Notes under the pieces: model-generated
What the model saw: the letters and a program-made list of their open reading frames with translations, nothing else
What the model was told of the DNA's origin: nothing
The model's database searches: none
Source of the DNA: a virus
Strand: one strand, 5' to 3'
IMG/VR virus record: IMGVR_UViG_3300037827_000181
Span: 1 to 29,570 of that record
DNA: 29,570 nucleotides
In this document: positions 17,101-24,282 of the stretch, in pieces
Layout: every line of letters starts with the position of its first letter
How positions within the stretch are numbered: the first letter of the stretch is position 1
Program-made: the position numbers and the translations under genes

Positions 17101-18192
17101 GTGAAGGGCCAGGAAAAGGCGCTGGGTGATTGGGTATCCAAGACGCTCGCGGAGGAGACGAAAGCCGGCGCGGTCCGCCGGGCCGGGATCGCGCAGGAAA
17201 TCACCGAACACAAGCAGTTCATCGCCTCCATGATCGCCGACGAGAAGAAGGGCGCCACGGAGAAGCAGGCCACGCAGAAAGCGCAGGCCGCACAAGAAGC
17301 CAGAGAGCAGGAAGCCGGCGAGAAGGAACGCACGAAGCTGACGGAAGCAATCACGTCCAAGAGCCTATCCACCCTGAACTCGGCGTTGACAAAGGCGCAC
17401 GAGGGCGCCCTCAAAGTGCTGGAGGACAAACTGAACGCGACACACAAGGCCGAGCTGGAGAAGCTGGACGCGGAGCTAGTGAAGACATGGAAGGAAGCGG
17501 AGGCCAGGAAAGCTAAGCTGGAATACGAAGAATCAGCGGCGGGTAAGGCGGCGGCATGGGAAAAGAGCAACATCGAACAGCGGAAGCTCACCGAAGCCGA
17601 GACCGCGACCCCGGAAGGGAAACGGCTTGCGGAGGAAAAAGCCACGGAAACCGCCGCCGCTGAACAGCTCAAGGCGCAGGAAGAATCCGAAAAGGAGCAG
17701 GTCGCCGCGATCACCAAGCAGGCCACAGTCGCCTCCGATGCCGCCGCGCTCGCTGTTACCGAGATCGGCGACTCCACGAAGGTCGCGCTCGACAAGCAGG
17801 CCGAAGTCGGGCTGTCCGGTACAGCGGAGATCAGCGCACACTTGCAGACGGTGGCTGATGAGCTCGCTGGCAACATGGACAAGGCGATCGGTGAAGCGAA
17901 GATCGCGCAGGACGAAGCCGTCGGGAAGGGCGCCGTCGCGGAAGCCGAAGCGTCCGCGCGCACATCGAAGATCGAATCTGAAGCGAAGGTGAAAGAGGCC
18001 GAAGCGCAGCGTCAGCTCGAACTCGCCAAGGCTACCGCGAGCACCAGCGCCGGGTCCACGACGGGGGTCAACATCGAGAGCCTCGTCATCAGCGCCGCCG
18101 GCATGTCCTCGGCGGACATCCTCAACGAGTTTGCCTGGTCGCTGAAGACCGGGGCGCTACCGGTCGCCGCCCCTGTCGCTGTGCCAGCGTAA
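14119..18192 (+). CDS. tape measure protein with embedded tail lysozyme
   Basis: 1357 residues; ATG 14119 is chosen for its GGAGGTG site and TGATG coupling (an ATG at 14092 would overlap the chaperone). It sets tail length and is injected with DNA. Residues 1-200 are helical with Glu/Asp/Gly repeats. Residues about 255-410 resemble the TP901-type core (AFAEVAGQMQATEHH, ALAGVMQAFSLKTNEAG, TGLNTGLNTLLKTS). Hydrophobic segments lie near 211-232, 614-640 and 728-755. Residues about 780-890 match the phage tail lysozyme domain: GLSKNAAAGVVAGFGAEGG, with a candidate catalytic Glu near 811, then GAYGLGQWTAERKAAL. It would open the cell wall during entry. Residues 930-1290 are Ala/Glu/Lys-rich coiled coil. 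At about 150 nm per 1000 residues in alpha helix, a tail of roughly 200 nm would be expected from the usual length rule. Confidence 0.9.
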   Translation: MVVGEASILITPDMLGFDAALEAESQGAFGSFKKDAETAGEDAGAGLRTGVRDEAGRLEGDLGEAGLASGVALRDGMKDGTAGLADDLGDAGALGGANLRKGVKDHADGLEDDLGKAGEDSGSAYSRALDAELEARLGELDGEGEKAGGRLSKGIGKGLEKLGDVVANTGLPIGGLGSKLDEAGKSMQDAEGHSSSLNESLDHLGGYALLGVAGAAAVVGAVGVHLAEGMQTADTSIANAEGTSASFAKHVGDDMLSTAGKSEFTGEAMTKAFAEVAGQMQATEHHTLSAGESLHFMTAAGHLTEATQGELGATTSALAGVMQAFSLKTNEAGHAADVLYSASVKTHTPIEALATQLEKVRSKLGDTSGSIGQLSGLLVDMTEHGITGRSAMTGLNTGLNTLLKTSDGVATAVSQQNTAYDSMSPSLKALAKSYQDGALTSEQFKKETESLPPEQAALAETFAKASTAVQAAQLKYKEMGLTVFDAQGKFVGMGSIIDQLHPRFEKMTQQQQLATAATLFGAGAAKQMTAVITAQPGAYAKVTAEVEKKGTAEKAAAAQSKTLHGEEETLKSTFIDVATTIGEKLIPIVASMVKEFVTASMFVLEHKAVLIALAAVVTGVLGTAIAVFTINKMAAFGQSFIKAGQTIGLFSKEAVADVGEVEGALVAQDEAAATAAGDMRVASGQMVLDFESVGTAAGETAGEVEAGATGMEGSFEGAAAAAETASGGIIASLAAILPEIAVVAAAILALKVGWEAFEGETLSESKAMDEKAHNYKGPQKGHGYSESQAAYLEKEGLSKNAAAGVVAGFGAEGGTPTAEDPKEGAYGLGQWTAERKAALAAFAKSKGEEISSEKAQLEFTAKEIKERGELGKLNSAGSPKEAADLFIKNFERPQNDAEVEGRVKASGSSLGGSKHAAATSHNTAALERLTHVISTPSSPTAGVGHPSAGKTLSPEKEQEKATKAQEKAAHEHEKEVAKQAKEEEKAKKAALAAEVKGQEKALGDWVSKTLAEETKAGAVRRAGIAQEITEHKQFIASMIADEKKGATEKQATQKAQAAQEAREQEAGEKERTKLTEAITSKSLSTLNSALTKAHEGALKVLEDKLNATHKAELEKLDAELVKTWKEAEARKAKLEYEESAAGKAAAWEKSNIEQRKLTEAETATPEGKRLAEEKATETAAAEQLKAQEESEKEQVAAITKQATVASDAAALAVTEIGDSTKVALDKQAEVGLSGTAEISAHLQTVADELAGNMDKAIGEAKIAQDEAVGKGAVAEAEASARTSKIESEAKVKEAEAQRQLELAKATASTSAGSTTGVNIESLVISAAGMSSADILNEFAWSLKTGALPVAAPVAVPA

Positions 18193-18220
18193 GCGTCAGC
18201 GTTCTTGCGCGTACCGCTCG

Positions 18221-18685
18221 TTAGGCTGCTGGTTGTGAGCCCTCCAGCCCGCTGGCGCAGGGGTTGGCTTCTTCGCCTTCTTCGGGTCTCAGGGGTGCTT
18301 CGACCCCCGGGTCGCCGGCGGGCAGCTCTTCCCATTCCCTTTCCAGCCGGTAGCGGAAGCTCCACGAGCCGACCTTGTGGACAAGCAGTTTCGCGTTGAG
18401 GCGGACGGGTTCGCCCTCTTCCGAGTAGCACAGGCCGAGAGTCATGGTGCATTCCGCCTCGTAGGGCTGCCCCCACTTGAAGCACGAGGAGGCGACTTTC
18501 TGGTCCTGTATCCGCCAGATGCGGTGCCCTTCGCGTTCCGCGTAGTCGTCGGCGAGGACCGCGGCCGTGCTGGTCGAGAGCGAGCTGAGCCGGTGTCGAT
18601 AGACGCCGTGCGCGCTGGCCGGGGCGGCGACGGTGAGGGTGAGGGTGAGGGGTAGGGCGAGGATGGGGGCTAGACGCTTGAACAT
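18221..18685 (-). CDS. secreted protein of unknown function (antisense moron gene 2)
   Basis: 154 residues, on the opposite strand to all surrounding tail genes. Residues 1-25 are a clear Sec signal peptide (MFKRLAPILALPLTLTLTVA, cleavage after APASA). The mature part has RIWRIQDQKVASSCFKW, YEAECTMTLGLCYSEEGE and SWSFRYRLEREW, with three cysteines, and an acidic Glu/Pro-rich tail. The layout is reminiscent of small secreted proteins of Thermoleophilia, but I know no function. The start lies two bases after the lipoprotein stop, so the pair is an operon. It converges with the tape measure gene, 28 bases away. A role at the host surface, for example blocking superinfection, is inference. Confidence 0.65.
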   Translation of the reverse strand: MFKRLAPILALPLTLTLTVAAPASAHGVYRHRLSSLSTSTAAVLADDYAEREGHRIWRIQDQKVASSCFKWGQPYEAECTMTLGLCYSEEGEPVRLNAKLLVHKVGSWSFRYRLEREWEELPAGDPGVEAPLRPEEGEEANPCASGLEGSQPAA

Positions 18686-18687
18686 GG

Positions 18688-18975
18688 TCAGCGCCCTTCC
18701 GCAGAGTTGGCTAGTTCTTCTGCGTGGCGGTGCTTGATGACCGCTTCAGCTTCGTGCTCTTCACCTTCGATCTGCTTGTCGTGCTGTTCGCGTTTGGCTT
18801 CCTGGATTGCGGCTGCCGATCCGCACTTTTCTTCGGCGGCGACTTCGATTGAGGGGCAGCCTTTCGACACGAGGGCTTCGTCGTGCTTCGTAGTTTCTTC
18901 GGGGGTCGCACATCCCGCGAGAGGGACGGCTAACACGGTGGTGGCGAGTAGTGCTGCTGCTAGCTTGGTGGTCAT
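18688..18975 (-). CDS. small lipoprotein, candidate superinfection-exclusion factor (moron gene 1)
   Basis: The start at 18975 is fixed by AAGGAGGG (complement of 18980-18987); a longer frame from 19020 adds 15 residues that would bury the signal. The 95-residue product begins MTTKLAAALLATTVLAVPLA followed by GC, a textbook lipobox with Cys22. The mature part is about 70 residues, highly charged and helical (EEKCGSAAAIQEAKREQHDK, EGEEHEAEAVIKHRHAEEL). Phage lipoproteins of this size include known superinfection-exclusion proteins (for example Ltp of TP-J34, which acts on tape measure protein). Location beside the tape measure gene makes that role worth testing here, but there is no sequence evidence of homology. 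Confidence 0.7.
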   Translation of the reverse strand: MTTKLAAALLATTVLAVPLAGCATPEETTKHDEALVSKGCPSIEVAAEEKCGSAAAIQEAKREQHDKQIEGEEHEAEAVIKHRHAEELANSAEGR

Positions 18976-19002
18976 CGGACCCTCCTTGTCTGGGTTCGGT
19001 CG

Positions 19003-19069
19003 GCCCCCGGCGGCGTACACCGCGCGGGGGCTCTTACATGGGCCGGGGAGCGTATCAGAGTATGGAACC
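19003..19069 (+). repeat. hairpin-plus-box leader element, copy 1
   Basis: GCCCCCGGCG (19003-19012) pairs with CGCGCGGGGGC (19021-19031) with one bulged base. A box follows: ATGGGC, any base, GGGGAGCGTATCAGAG, any base, ATGGAACC (19038-19069). The same structure occurs at 23163-23232. Here it lies between the antisense moron and the Dit-like gene. The distance from the box end to the ribosome binding site is seven bases, and to ATG 19090 it is 20 bases; copy 2 has nearly the same spacing. It probably ends read-through and restarts late transcription. Confidence 0.65.
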
Positions 19070-19089
19070 GCGACGTAGGAGGCCCCAGC

Positions 19090-20583
19090 ATGAGCGTCCC
19101 CCTAGCGTCCCTCACACCACCCTTGATGGGTGGGTTTCCGCAGGTGCCCCTGCTCGATAGCTGGCGTCGCGAAGAAGATCCCCTCTCTGGTGATGGTCGG
19201 TGGCGTCAGCTACCGTGGGCGCTAGGTTCGGGGGCTCTCGGTGAAGGAGGACTGCATGGATGGGCACCAGCCGAAGTCTTCCCCGATCTTTATGGGGCGC
19301 TCTGGGTCCCTGGCGGCGAAATCTCAACGCCGGCCGTGTCGTGCGAACTCCACGATCTCCCGCGCCTCGCCGAACGGTTCATGCGGCTGTGGCTGTGCCT
19401 GGCGCCCGCGACCCACTCGGGGTACGCTGTCGCGGTCACAGAAACTAGCGTGGAACGCGTCTTCACGCTGACGATCGAGAAGTGGGTCGATGGCGCGAAG
19501 AGCATCCTCGGCTCGACCACCGTCACGCTCGCCGAAGGAAGCGTCGTGGGCGCCACGGTCAACCTCGGCACCGTGCGTGCATGGTGCGACGGGGCAGTCG
19601 TCGGCGAAGCGTCAGACTCGACGTACACCAGTGGATATGTCGGGATGGAGGCGGAGGGGCCAGACCAGCGGTGGCAGAACTTCAGCGCAAGCTCATGGGC
19701 TGGCCCCGTGTGGGCTTTCAACTACGGTGGCCTGGCGTTCGGTGGTGTCGATCCGGGTGCAACCTACCAGCTTCAGGAACTCCCCGAAGGCATCGGGACA
19801 CCGGACTATGTGACTGGGGATGTGCAGCGCGCGATCGAGCAGGGCGAATACGCCGGGGTGGACCTGTCGCCGGGCCGGAACGTCACGGTCAAACAGATAG
19901 CGCAGGCCGCGACAGACGCTGAGCTGGACGAAGCCCGCCAGGCGTTCGGGGATGTGCTGAGCCCGAGGGGCTCGACTGAGGAACCGTTGTATATACAGCT
20001 CGCGTCGGGGTTGTGGTGCTGCATGGCGCGCCCCCGGAAACACACGCCGGTGATTGATGTAAACACGCTGGTAGGCAAAGGGACGGTGCTCGCCACACTG
20101 TTCCACGCGACCGACCCGCGGTGGTACACGACGCCTACCCAGTCCGCGACGGTGGGGTTGCCGGAACCGGGTGGGATCGAACCGCCGATCACGCCGCCGG
20201 TCACGATCCCCGGCGGCGCGGGTGGCCTGATCGAAGCGGTGAACGCCGGGGGCATGTACATGTACCCCCGGCTCACGTTCACCGGGCCGTGTTTGAACCC
20301 GAAGGCGAGCAACCTCTCGCTACCTGGCGCACCTAGCATCCAGTTCGAAGTCTCCCTAAATCCCGGCGACACGCTGACGGTGGATATGAACTGGCAAAGC
20401 GTGATCCTTGTGACCGCCGGCTCGACCAGTGGCAGCAGTCGGCGGAACACGGAAATGGCCGGCAGCGAATGGTGGAGCTTTCCCGGTAAGAGCACGAACC
20501 TCGTGGAGTTCACCTCGGAAGACTCGACGCATGTTGCTGGCACTTTGACGGTCGAATGGGCTTCGGCCCGCCTGGCGCTCTGA
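19090..20583 (+). CDS. distal tail (Dit-like) protein fused to a lectin-like domain
   Basis: 497 residues; AGGAGG at 19077-19082 sets the start. Residues about 25-205 look like a concanavalin/LamG-type beta sandwich (DSWRREEDPLSGDGRWRQL, ERFMRLWLCLAP, FTLTIEKWVDG, VGATVNLGTVRAWCDGAVVG, SGYVGMEAEG), a likely glycan-binding fold. Residues about 235-350 are the linker region (SPGRNVTVKQIAQAATDAEL). Residues about 385-497 match the C-terminal Dit-type galectin-like domain (YMYPRLTFTGPCLNPKASNL, NPGDTLTVDMNWQSVIL, WWSFPGKSTNLVEFTSED). Dit proteins form the hub at the tail end. Placement right after the moron and before the Tal-like gene supports this. Its stop overlaps the next ATG (TGATG). Confidence 0.65.
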   Translation: MSVPLASLTPPLMGGFPQVPLLDSWRREEDPLSGDGRWRQLPWALGSGALGEGGLHGWAPAEVFPDLYGALWVPGGEISTPAVSCELHDLPRLAERFMRLWLCLAPATHSGYAVAVTETSVERVFTLTIEKWVDGAKSILGSTTVTLAEGSVVGATVNLGTVRAWCDGAVVGEASDSTYTSGYVGMEAEGPDQRWQNFSASSWAGPVWAFNYGGLAFGGVDPGATYQLQELPEGIGTPDYVTGDVQRAIEQGEYAGVDLSPGRNVTVKQIAQAATDAELDEARQAFGDVLSPRGSTEEPLYIQLASGLWCCMARPRKHTPVIDVNTLVGKGTVLATLFHATDPRWYTTPTQSATVGLPEPGGIEPPITPPVTIPGGAGGLIEAVNAGGMYMYPRLTFTGPCLNPKASNLSLPGAPSIQFEVSLNPGDTLTVDMNWQSVILVTAGSTSGSSRRNTEMAGSEWWSFPGKSTNLVEFTSEDSTHVAGTLTVEWASARLAL

Positions 20584-21851
20584 TGAACCCGTTCAAATAC
20601 CTCGCGAGGGATCTCCTCACCTGGGCGCCGCTAGACCCGCTGCCCTACCAGGGAGTGACATTCGGGAAAGTCCTTGACCAGCACGGCCCGTGGTCCGGCA
20701 AGCTCCCGCTCCCACAAATGTGGGACGCGGCGACCAACACGTTCCTGTTCGACTGGAAAGACGCCACTCGTACTAGTCGCACAGCGCTGTTCGTAGACCT
20801 CCAGGGCACGCTCGTGTGGGGCGGCATCCTCTGGACCACCAACTACGAATCGGACGACCAGACACACTCCCTGGCCGTGGGGGCCACGGAGTTCGGGAGC
20901 TACTACCAGCACAGGTTGCAGGCCGACAACTATGAAGACACATGGCCAGAACCCGGCGAAGACCCCATGAAGATTATCCGGCGGGTCATCGAAGATGCCC
21001 AGGCGGCGGAAGTGGCGCCGCGGAAAGTCATCGTGGGGCCTACGACCGGTTCGCTCACCGAAGAGGAAATCCCTGGCCCCGGCTACATCACCGGCTCGAA
21101 AATCCCGATCGTGCTGCACGGCCCCGAAGGCTTCGACGTGTTCGTCCAGTACCCCGGCACGAGCCTTCAAACGATCGACTCGATAAACAGCACGCTCACA
21201 CAGATCGGGTACGGCCCCGGCTACGACTTTAGCTGGGACGTGGAATACCTTCCCGGCACGAACATACCCGCCGTCCAGCTCAACCTCTATCGGCCGCTGA
21301 AAGGGCGCACCGCAGAGGAATCCGGCATCGTGATCCTCGCCGGTGACACGGTGAAATGGACATGGCCGGAGGACGGCTCAGAACAAGCCACCGAAGTGAC
21401 CGAGACGGGCTCGGGCACGGGGGGCTTGGAGCCCGCGCATGCGACCGCGAACTACCCCGGCTACCCCCTCTCACAGAAGGCGACCGCGCGGACGCAGATC
21501 ACGACCGAGGGCCTGCTTGAGATAGTGGCTCTCGGCGACCTCGCGCTGTATGGGTATCCCGTCGTCTCCCCGGTGATCGTGCTGGCCGCGTCGCTGCCGG
21601 ACACCCCGGCGCAGGAACGCAAGACACTCGCGTTGGGCGAATACGATGTGGGGGACAGGTTCACGTTCAAGGTCACACCTATGGCGCAGGGCGGCCCACA
21701 CACCGACTATAGGTTCCCCGAAGGAATGGAGTGTGAACTCCGCATAAACGCGTGGACGTGCACGCCGGCTGACCACGGGCTGAGCACCGTGCAGTTGACG
21801 TGCGGCCCACCACCGCTCGGGTACGTGCCTCCTCCACAATTGCCGCACTGA
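20583..21851 (+). CDS. minor tail protein, tail-hub (Tal/gp37-like)
   Basis: 422 residues from ATG 20583, coupled by TGATG to the Dit-like gene (an upstream ATG at 20556 would overlap it). Motifs LARDLLTWAPLDPLPYQGVT, LPLPQMWDAATNTFLFDW, TALFVDLQGTLVWGGILWTT, LQTIDSINSTLTQIGYGPGY and QKATARTQITTEGLLEIVAL are those of the actinophage minor tail protein encoded directly after Dit. It likely forms the baseplate hub that contacts the cell surface. The C-terminal 60 residues (VGDRFTFKVTPMAQGGPHTD) are beta-rich. No protease motif was seen. Confidence 0.65.
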   Translation: MNPFKYLARDLLTWAPLDPLPYQGVTFGKVLDQHGPWSGKLPLPQMWDAATNTFLFDWKDATRTSRTALFVDLQGTLVWGGILWTTNYESDDQTHSLAVGATEFGSYYQHRLQADNYEDTWPEPGEDPMKIIRRVIEDAQAAEVAPRKVIVGPTTGSLTEEEIPGPGYITGSKIPIVLHGPEGFDVFVQYPGTSLQTIDSINSTLTQIGYGPGYDFSWDVEYLPGTNIPAVQLNLYRPLKGRTAEESGIVILAGDTVKWTWPEDGSEQATEVTETGSGTGGLEPAHATANYPGYPLSQKATARTQITTEGLLEIVALGDLALYGYPVVSPVIVLAASLPDTPAQERKTLALGEYDVGDRFTFKVTPMAQGGPHTDYRFPEGMECELRINAWTCTPADHGLSTVQLTCGPPPLGYVPPPQLPH

Positions 21852-22249
21852 TGCCCGCTCCTACTCCACCCAGCCCCGGCAAACAGCTCTTCGATGGCAT
21901 CAACCAGCAGCTCGCGCAGATCAACTCGTGGATCAGGACGTTCAGCGCAGACTCGGGATGGATCAACCCTACCCTGCTGAATGGCTGGAAACAGATCACC
22001 GCACAGCCCGTGGAGTACCGGCTTACCAGGAACGTGGTAAGGCTACGTGGTGTCGCGGAGGAAGGGACAGCAGCGAAACCGTTGTTTGTTCTTCCCGAAG
22101 GCTACCGGCCCACCATAACCGAAGGCTACGTTCTCTACAACGGAAGGGAATCCCCGGCGCGACTTGTGATCTTTTTCAACGGGGAAGTAGTTATTGAGAG
22201 TTTTGAAGGGGTGGTCGCCCTGTCGGGTGTCACCTTCACGATCGACTAG
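21851..22249 (+). CDS. small tail-tip protein, candidate receptor-binding protein
   Basis: 132 residues; ATG 21851 overlaps the upstream stop by one base (TGATG). The N-terminus is a Pro-rich linker and a helix (FDGINQQLAQINSWIRTF). Residues 50-132 carry a beta domain of the type seen at tail-fibre tips: RNVVRLRGVAEEGTAAKPLF, VLPEGYRPTITEGYVLYNG, RLVIFFNGEVVIESFEG, VVALSGVTFTID. Such tips bind host surface glycans. The receptor is unknown. Confidence 0.55.
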   Translation: MPAPTPPSPGKQLFDGINQQLAQINSWIRTFSADSGWINPTLLNGWKQITAQPVEYRLTRNVVRLRGVAEEGTAAKPLFVLPEGYRPTITEGYVLYNGRESPARLVIFFNGEVVIESFEGVVALSGVTFTID

Positions 22250-22258
22250 GAGACCTGC

Positions 22259-23119
22259 ATGGCACTAACCGGGTGGGCTGTAGACGAACTCAAATCAGAC
22301 GCTGAGGTGATCCGCCAGTCGATCGGGTCACTGATCGGCTCGGCCGGAGGGCTAGTGGCTGCTGGCGGCTTGGAATTGAAACAGAAGGGCACGCCGAACA
22401 TGAGTGTGCAGATCAAGGGCGGCACTCCAGCCGAAGGCGGCTTGTGGATTCCGGGCTACACCACCTCAACGGGGCCGTACTACTTCCAGAACAGCGCCAC
22501 CTATGAACAGGTGATCGAAGCGTCGGGGGCAGAGCCGCGGGTGGACACGATCGTGGCGCGGATGTATGACAACGCGGTGGATTCCTCGGGTAAAACCGAA
22601 CCCGTGTTTCAGGCGTTGAAAGGCGTGGAAGCGTCGGGTACGACGTTGGGGAATAAGAAAGGGATCGCGGCTGTCCCGAAAAACTGCTCTGTGCTCGGCT
22701 ATGTGCTTGTGGAAAAAGGCGCATCGTCGATCGTGACCGCCGATATTGAACAGGCTGCGACGGTGGTAGTCGGCGGCGTGGCACCTCCCGCCGAATCCGT
22801 CACGGACTCCGCAGTGGTCAAAGGCCGGGCGCTAGTCGAGACGGGAAACTCCTGGAAATCCCTAGCCTATACTAAAGGTGAAACGATCACGCCCAACGCG
22901 AGCCGGGAGACAGCGGTCAGCATTGAGGTGCTAGGGGAAGACAACGAACTGGTGGCTATTCAGGTGTCGGTCAATGGTCAGTCCGTAGGAGAAGCGGTAG
23001 GTGGCCCCATAGAAGGTAGGCACACCCAGATAGTTTTCCCGACGATCGTCCCGGCCAATCAGACGCTGAAAGTGGGCGGCTCCTACACGATCATCAACAT
23101 CAAAGCCCTTACGCGCTAG
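22259..23119 (+). CDS. minor tail / baseplate protein
   Basis: 286 residues, starting after AGGAGACCTGC. The N-terminal part is helical (VDELKSDAEVIRQSIGSL), followed by beta and Gly-rich sections (PNMSVQIKGGTPAEGGLWIP, QVIEASGAEPRVDTIVARMY, LGYVLVEKGASSIVTADIEQ). The section near 55-175 is similar to baseplate upper-protein modules encoded in this position of many siphoviruses. The C-terminal part (SIEVLGEDNELVAIQVSVNG, FPTIVPANQTLKVGG) is another beta domain. It is the last gene of the tail-tip unit; the second hairpin-plus-box element follows 44 bases after its stop. Confidence 0.55.
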   Translation: MALTGWAVDELKSDAEVIRQSIGSLIGSAGGLVAAGGLELKQKGTPNMSVQIKGGTPAEGGLWIPGYTTSTGPYYFQNSATYEQVIEASGAEPRVDTIVARMYDNAVDSSGKTEPVFQALKGVEASGTTLGNKKGIAAVPKNCSVLGYVLVEKGASSIVTADIEQAATVVVGGVAPPAESVTDSAVVKGRALVETGNSWKSLAYTKGETITPNASRETAVSIEVLGEDNELVAIQVSVNGQSVGEAVGGPIEGRHTQIVFPTIVPANQTLKVGGSYTIINIKALTR

Positions 23120-23162
23120 TCAGCGTCTGGTTTGCATCGGGGCCTCCAGGGGTTCCGGTCAT

Positions 23163-23232
23163 GCCCCCGGCGATTACAGCTCGCGCGGGGGCGCTTTGCG
23201 ATGGGCAGGGGAGCGTATCAGAGGATGGAACC
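23163..23232 (+). repeat. hairpin-plus-box leader element, copy 2
   Basis: Same design as at 19003-19069. GCCCCCGGCG (23163-23172) pairs with CGCGCGGGGGC (23182-23192). The box is identical except at the same two variable bases. Here it follows the tail-tip genes and precedes the lysis region. The ribosome binding site GGGGGG (23240-23245) and ATG 23251 sit at nearly the same distance from the box as in copy 1 (20 and 18 bases to the start codon). This spacing argues for a functional leader rather than a chance repeat. Confidence 0.65.
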
Positions 23233-23250
23233 ACAGGCAGGGGGGTCGTG

Positions 23251-23295
23251 ATGCTGACGCTGAGACTGGAGACCCATTGCAGCCTGCGACCATGA
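23251..23295 (+). CDS. 14-codon leader peptide coupled to the next gene
   Basis: ATG 23251 has a strong GGGGGG site upstream and reads MLTLRLETHCSLRP before a TGA at 23293-23295. That stop overlaps the ATG of the next gene as ATGA. The start codon sits where the conserved leader element predicts a start. It may be a minimal ORF that delivers ribosomes to the following gene. A role as an independent protein is unlikely. Confidence 0.35.
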   Translation: MLTLRLETHCSLRP

Positions 23296-23582
23296 TCCGC
23301 TGGAATGACGACAGGATGGATGACCTGAAGCGCCAAGTAGATGGCATGGCGCCCACGGTGCAGTCCGTGGCGGTTCTGCGGGCGGAGATGGCGACGCTGA
23401 CCCGGGACCTGGAAGCAAATAGCCGCGGCCAGGAGAAAATCGCGCAGCAGCTCGAGCAGGCGCAGCTAGAGCCGTTGACGCGCTCCAGGAACCTACGGTC
23501 GCAGGCGCTCATTGCGATCACGGCAGCGGTGATCGGAGGAGGTATAGCTGTTCTCGGTGCTCTGCTCGCGGGAGCGCACTGA
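23292..23582 (+). CDS. coiled-coil protein with C-terminal membrane anchor, lysis region
   Basis: 96 residues if begun at ATG 23292, the ATGA-coupled start; TTG 23277 with GGAG five bases upstream is an alternative adding five residues. Residues 5-70 are a coiled coil (RMDDLKRQVDGMAPTVQSVA, AEMATLTRDLEANS, QEKIAQQLEQAQLEPL). Residues 75-92 form one transmembrane segment (ALIAITAAVIGGGIAVLGAL). This type is commonly found beside holin and endolysin genes. It may help anchor or regulate lysis proteins. No family name is assigned. Confidence 0.6.
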   Translation: MIRWNDDRMDDLKRQVDGMAPTVQSVAVLRAEMATLTRDLEANSRGQEKIAQQLEQAQLEPLTRSRNLRSQALIAITAAVIGGGIAVLGALLAGAH

Positions 23583-23583
23583 G

Positions 23584-23970
23584 ATGAGCACCCCCCGGAT
23601 ACTGGTCGAAGGTGGCCCGGTTGATGTGCGTACCAAACACATCCTTGCGGCGCTCCTCGGGTTACTAATCGGTGCGGCCATCGCTATCGGGGGCTTGGCT
23701 GTCACCGCGTTGAAAGCGTCCCATGATGCTCACCTAGCGATCCAGGCGGTCAAGAACAGCCGGCGGGAAGCCACATTGCGGACGTGCGAGGAAGACAACG
23801 AACATCACCGCATCGCGCTGGTGGGGGTGGAACGCCTCGCGTTGAAGATCACAGCCGGCCGTACACCGGCCGAGGTTCGGGCCGCGAAACAGACTCTTGA
23901 CGAGTTCGCGGAGGCGCTCGCCCCGAGCTATGACTGCGCGGCACGCGTCCGCCTGCTGACCAAACCCTGA
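23584..23970 (+). CDS. single-pass membrane protein, possible holin or spanin-like factor
   Basis: 128 residues from ATG 23584, one base after the previous stop, with GGGAG upstream. Residues about 19-42 form a transmembrane segment (ILAALLGLLIGAAIAIGGLA). A helical, charged domain follows (AVKNSRREATLRTCEEDNEH, PAEVRAAKQTLDEFAEALAP) with Cys residues near 71 and 119. The type I or II topology cannot be settled by eye. Its end lies one base from the end of an antisense gene, so transcripts from both strands meet here. Confidence 0.55.
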   Translation: MSTPRILVEGGPVDVRTKHILAALLGLLIGAAIAIGGLAVTALKASHDAHLAIQAVKNSRREATLRTCEEDNEHHRIALVGVERLALKITAGRTPAEVRAAKQTLDEFAEALAPSYDCAARVRLLTKP

Positions 23971-23971
23971 G

Positions 23972-24253
23972 CTACACGCTGACGAACAGCGCGTCGCGGA
24001 GTTCTTGCACGAGCTGTTCACCGTCGCTGATCCCGCCGGTCCACCTCGAGACCCGCTCGCGGAGCTCGGCGGGGATCTCCAGATCCCAGCGCATCGCGCT
24101 CGCGACCAGTGTCGCCAGGTCCTGGCGGATAGTCCCGCGTAGGGCTTCCAGGGCGCGAGCGCGCGCCAAGTCGTCGCTGTTGCAAAGGATCGCCGGGCGC
24201 AGCACGCCAGGCGCGACTTCGAGCAGCAATCCGTATGTGAGCGTGGTGGACAT
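23972..24253 (-). CDS. antisense hypothetical protein inside the lysis region
   Basis: 93 residues, MSTTLTYGLLLEVAPGVLRP at the start. A far longer frame (up to 24766) runs through unlikely Ser/Arg-rich sequence that is the reverse of plus-strand genes, so the short form is preferred. The C-terminal 65 residues are helical and charged (ARALEALRGTIRQDLATLVA, EIPAELRERVSRWTGG). No family recognised. There is no ribosome binding site; instead TACAAT lies seven bases upstream of the ATG, suggesting a leaderless transcript. Being antisense to the late genes, it is probably expressed from its own promoter, perhaps at another time in infection. Confidence 0.55.
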   Translation of the reverse strand: MSTTLTYGLLLEVAPGVLRPAILCNSDDLARARALEALRGTIRQDLATLVASAMRWDLEIPAELRERVSRWTGGISDGEQLVQELRDALFVSV

Positions 24254-24260
24254 AGCACAG

Positions 24261-24266
24261 ATTGTA
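24261..24266 (-). promoter_or_regulatory. -10 box for a leaderless antisense transcript
   Basis: Read on the minus strand, TACAAT is followed by CTGTGCT and then the ATG at 24253-24251. Transcription would start at or next to the A of the start codon. A matching -35 hexamer is not seen at 17-18 bases, so this is a moderate candidate. Confidence 0.4.
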
Positions 24267-24282
24267 GACGGAGAGGGAGACG

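Noticed and set aside
19806-20543. Minus-strand open frame of 245 codons
   Set aside because: Antisense of the Dit-like gene with no initiation signals.
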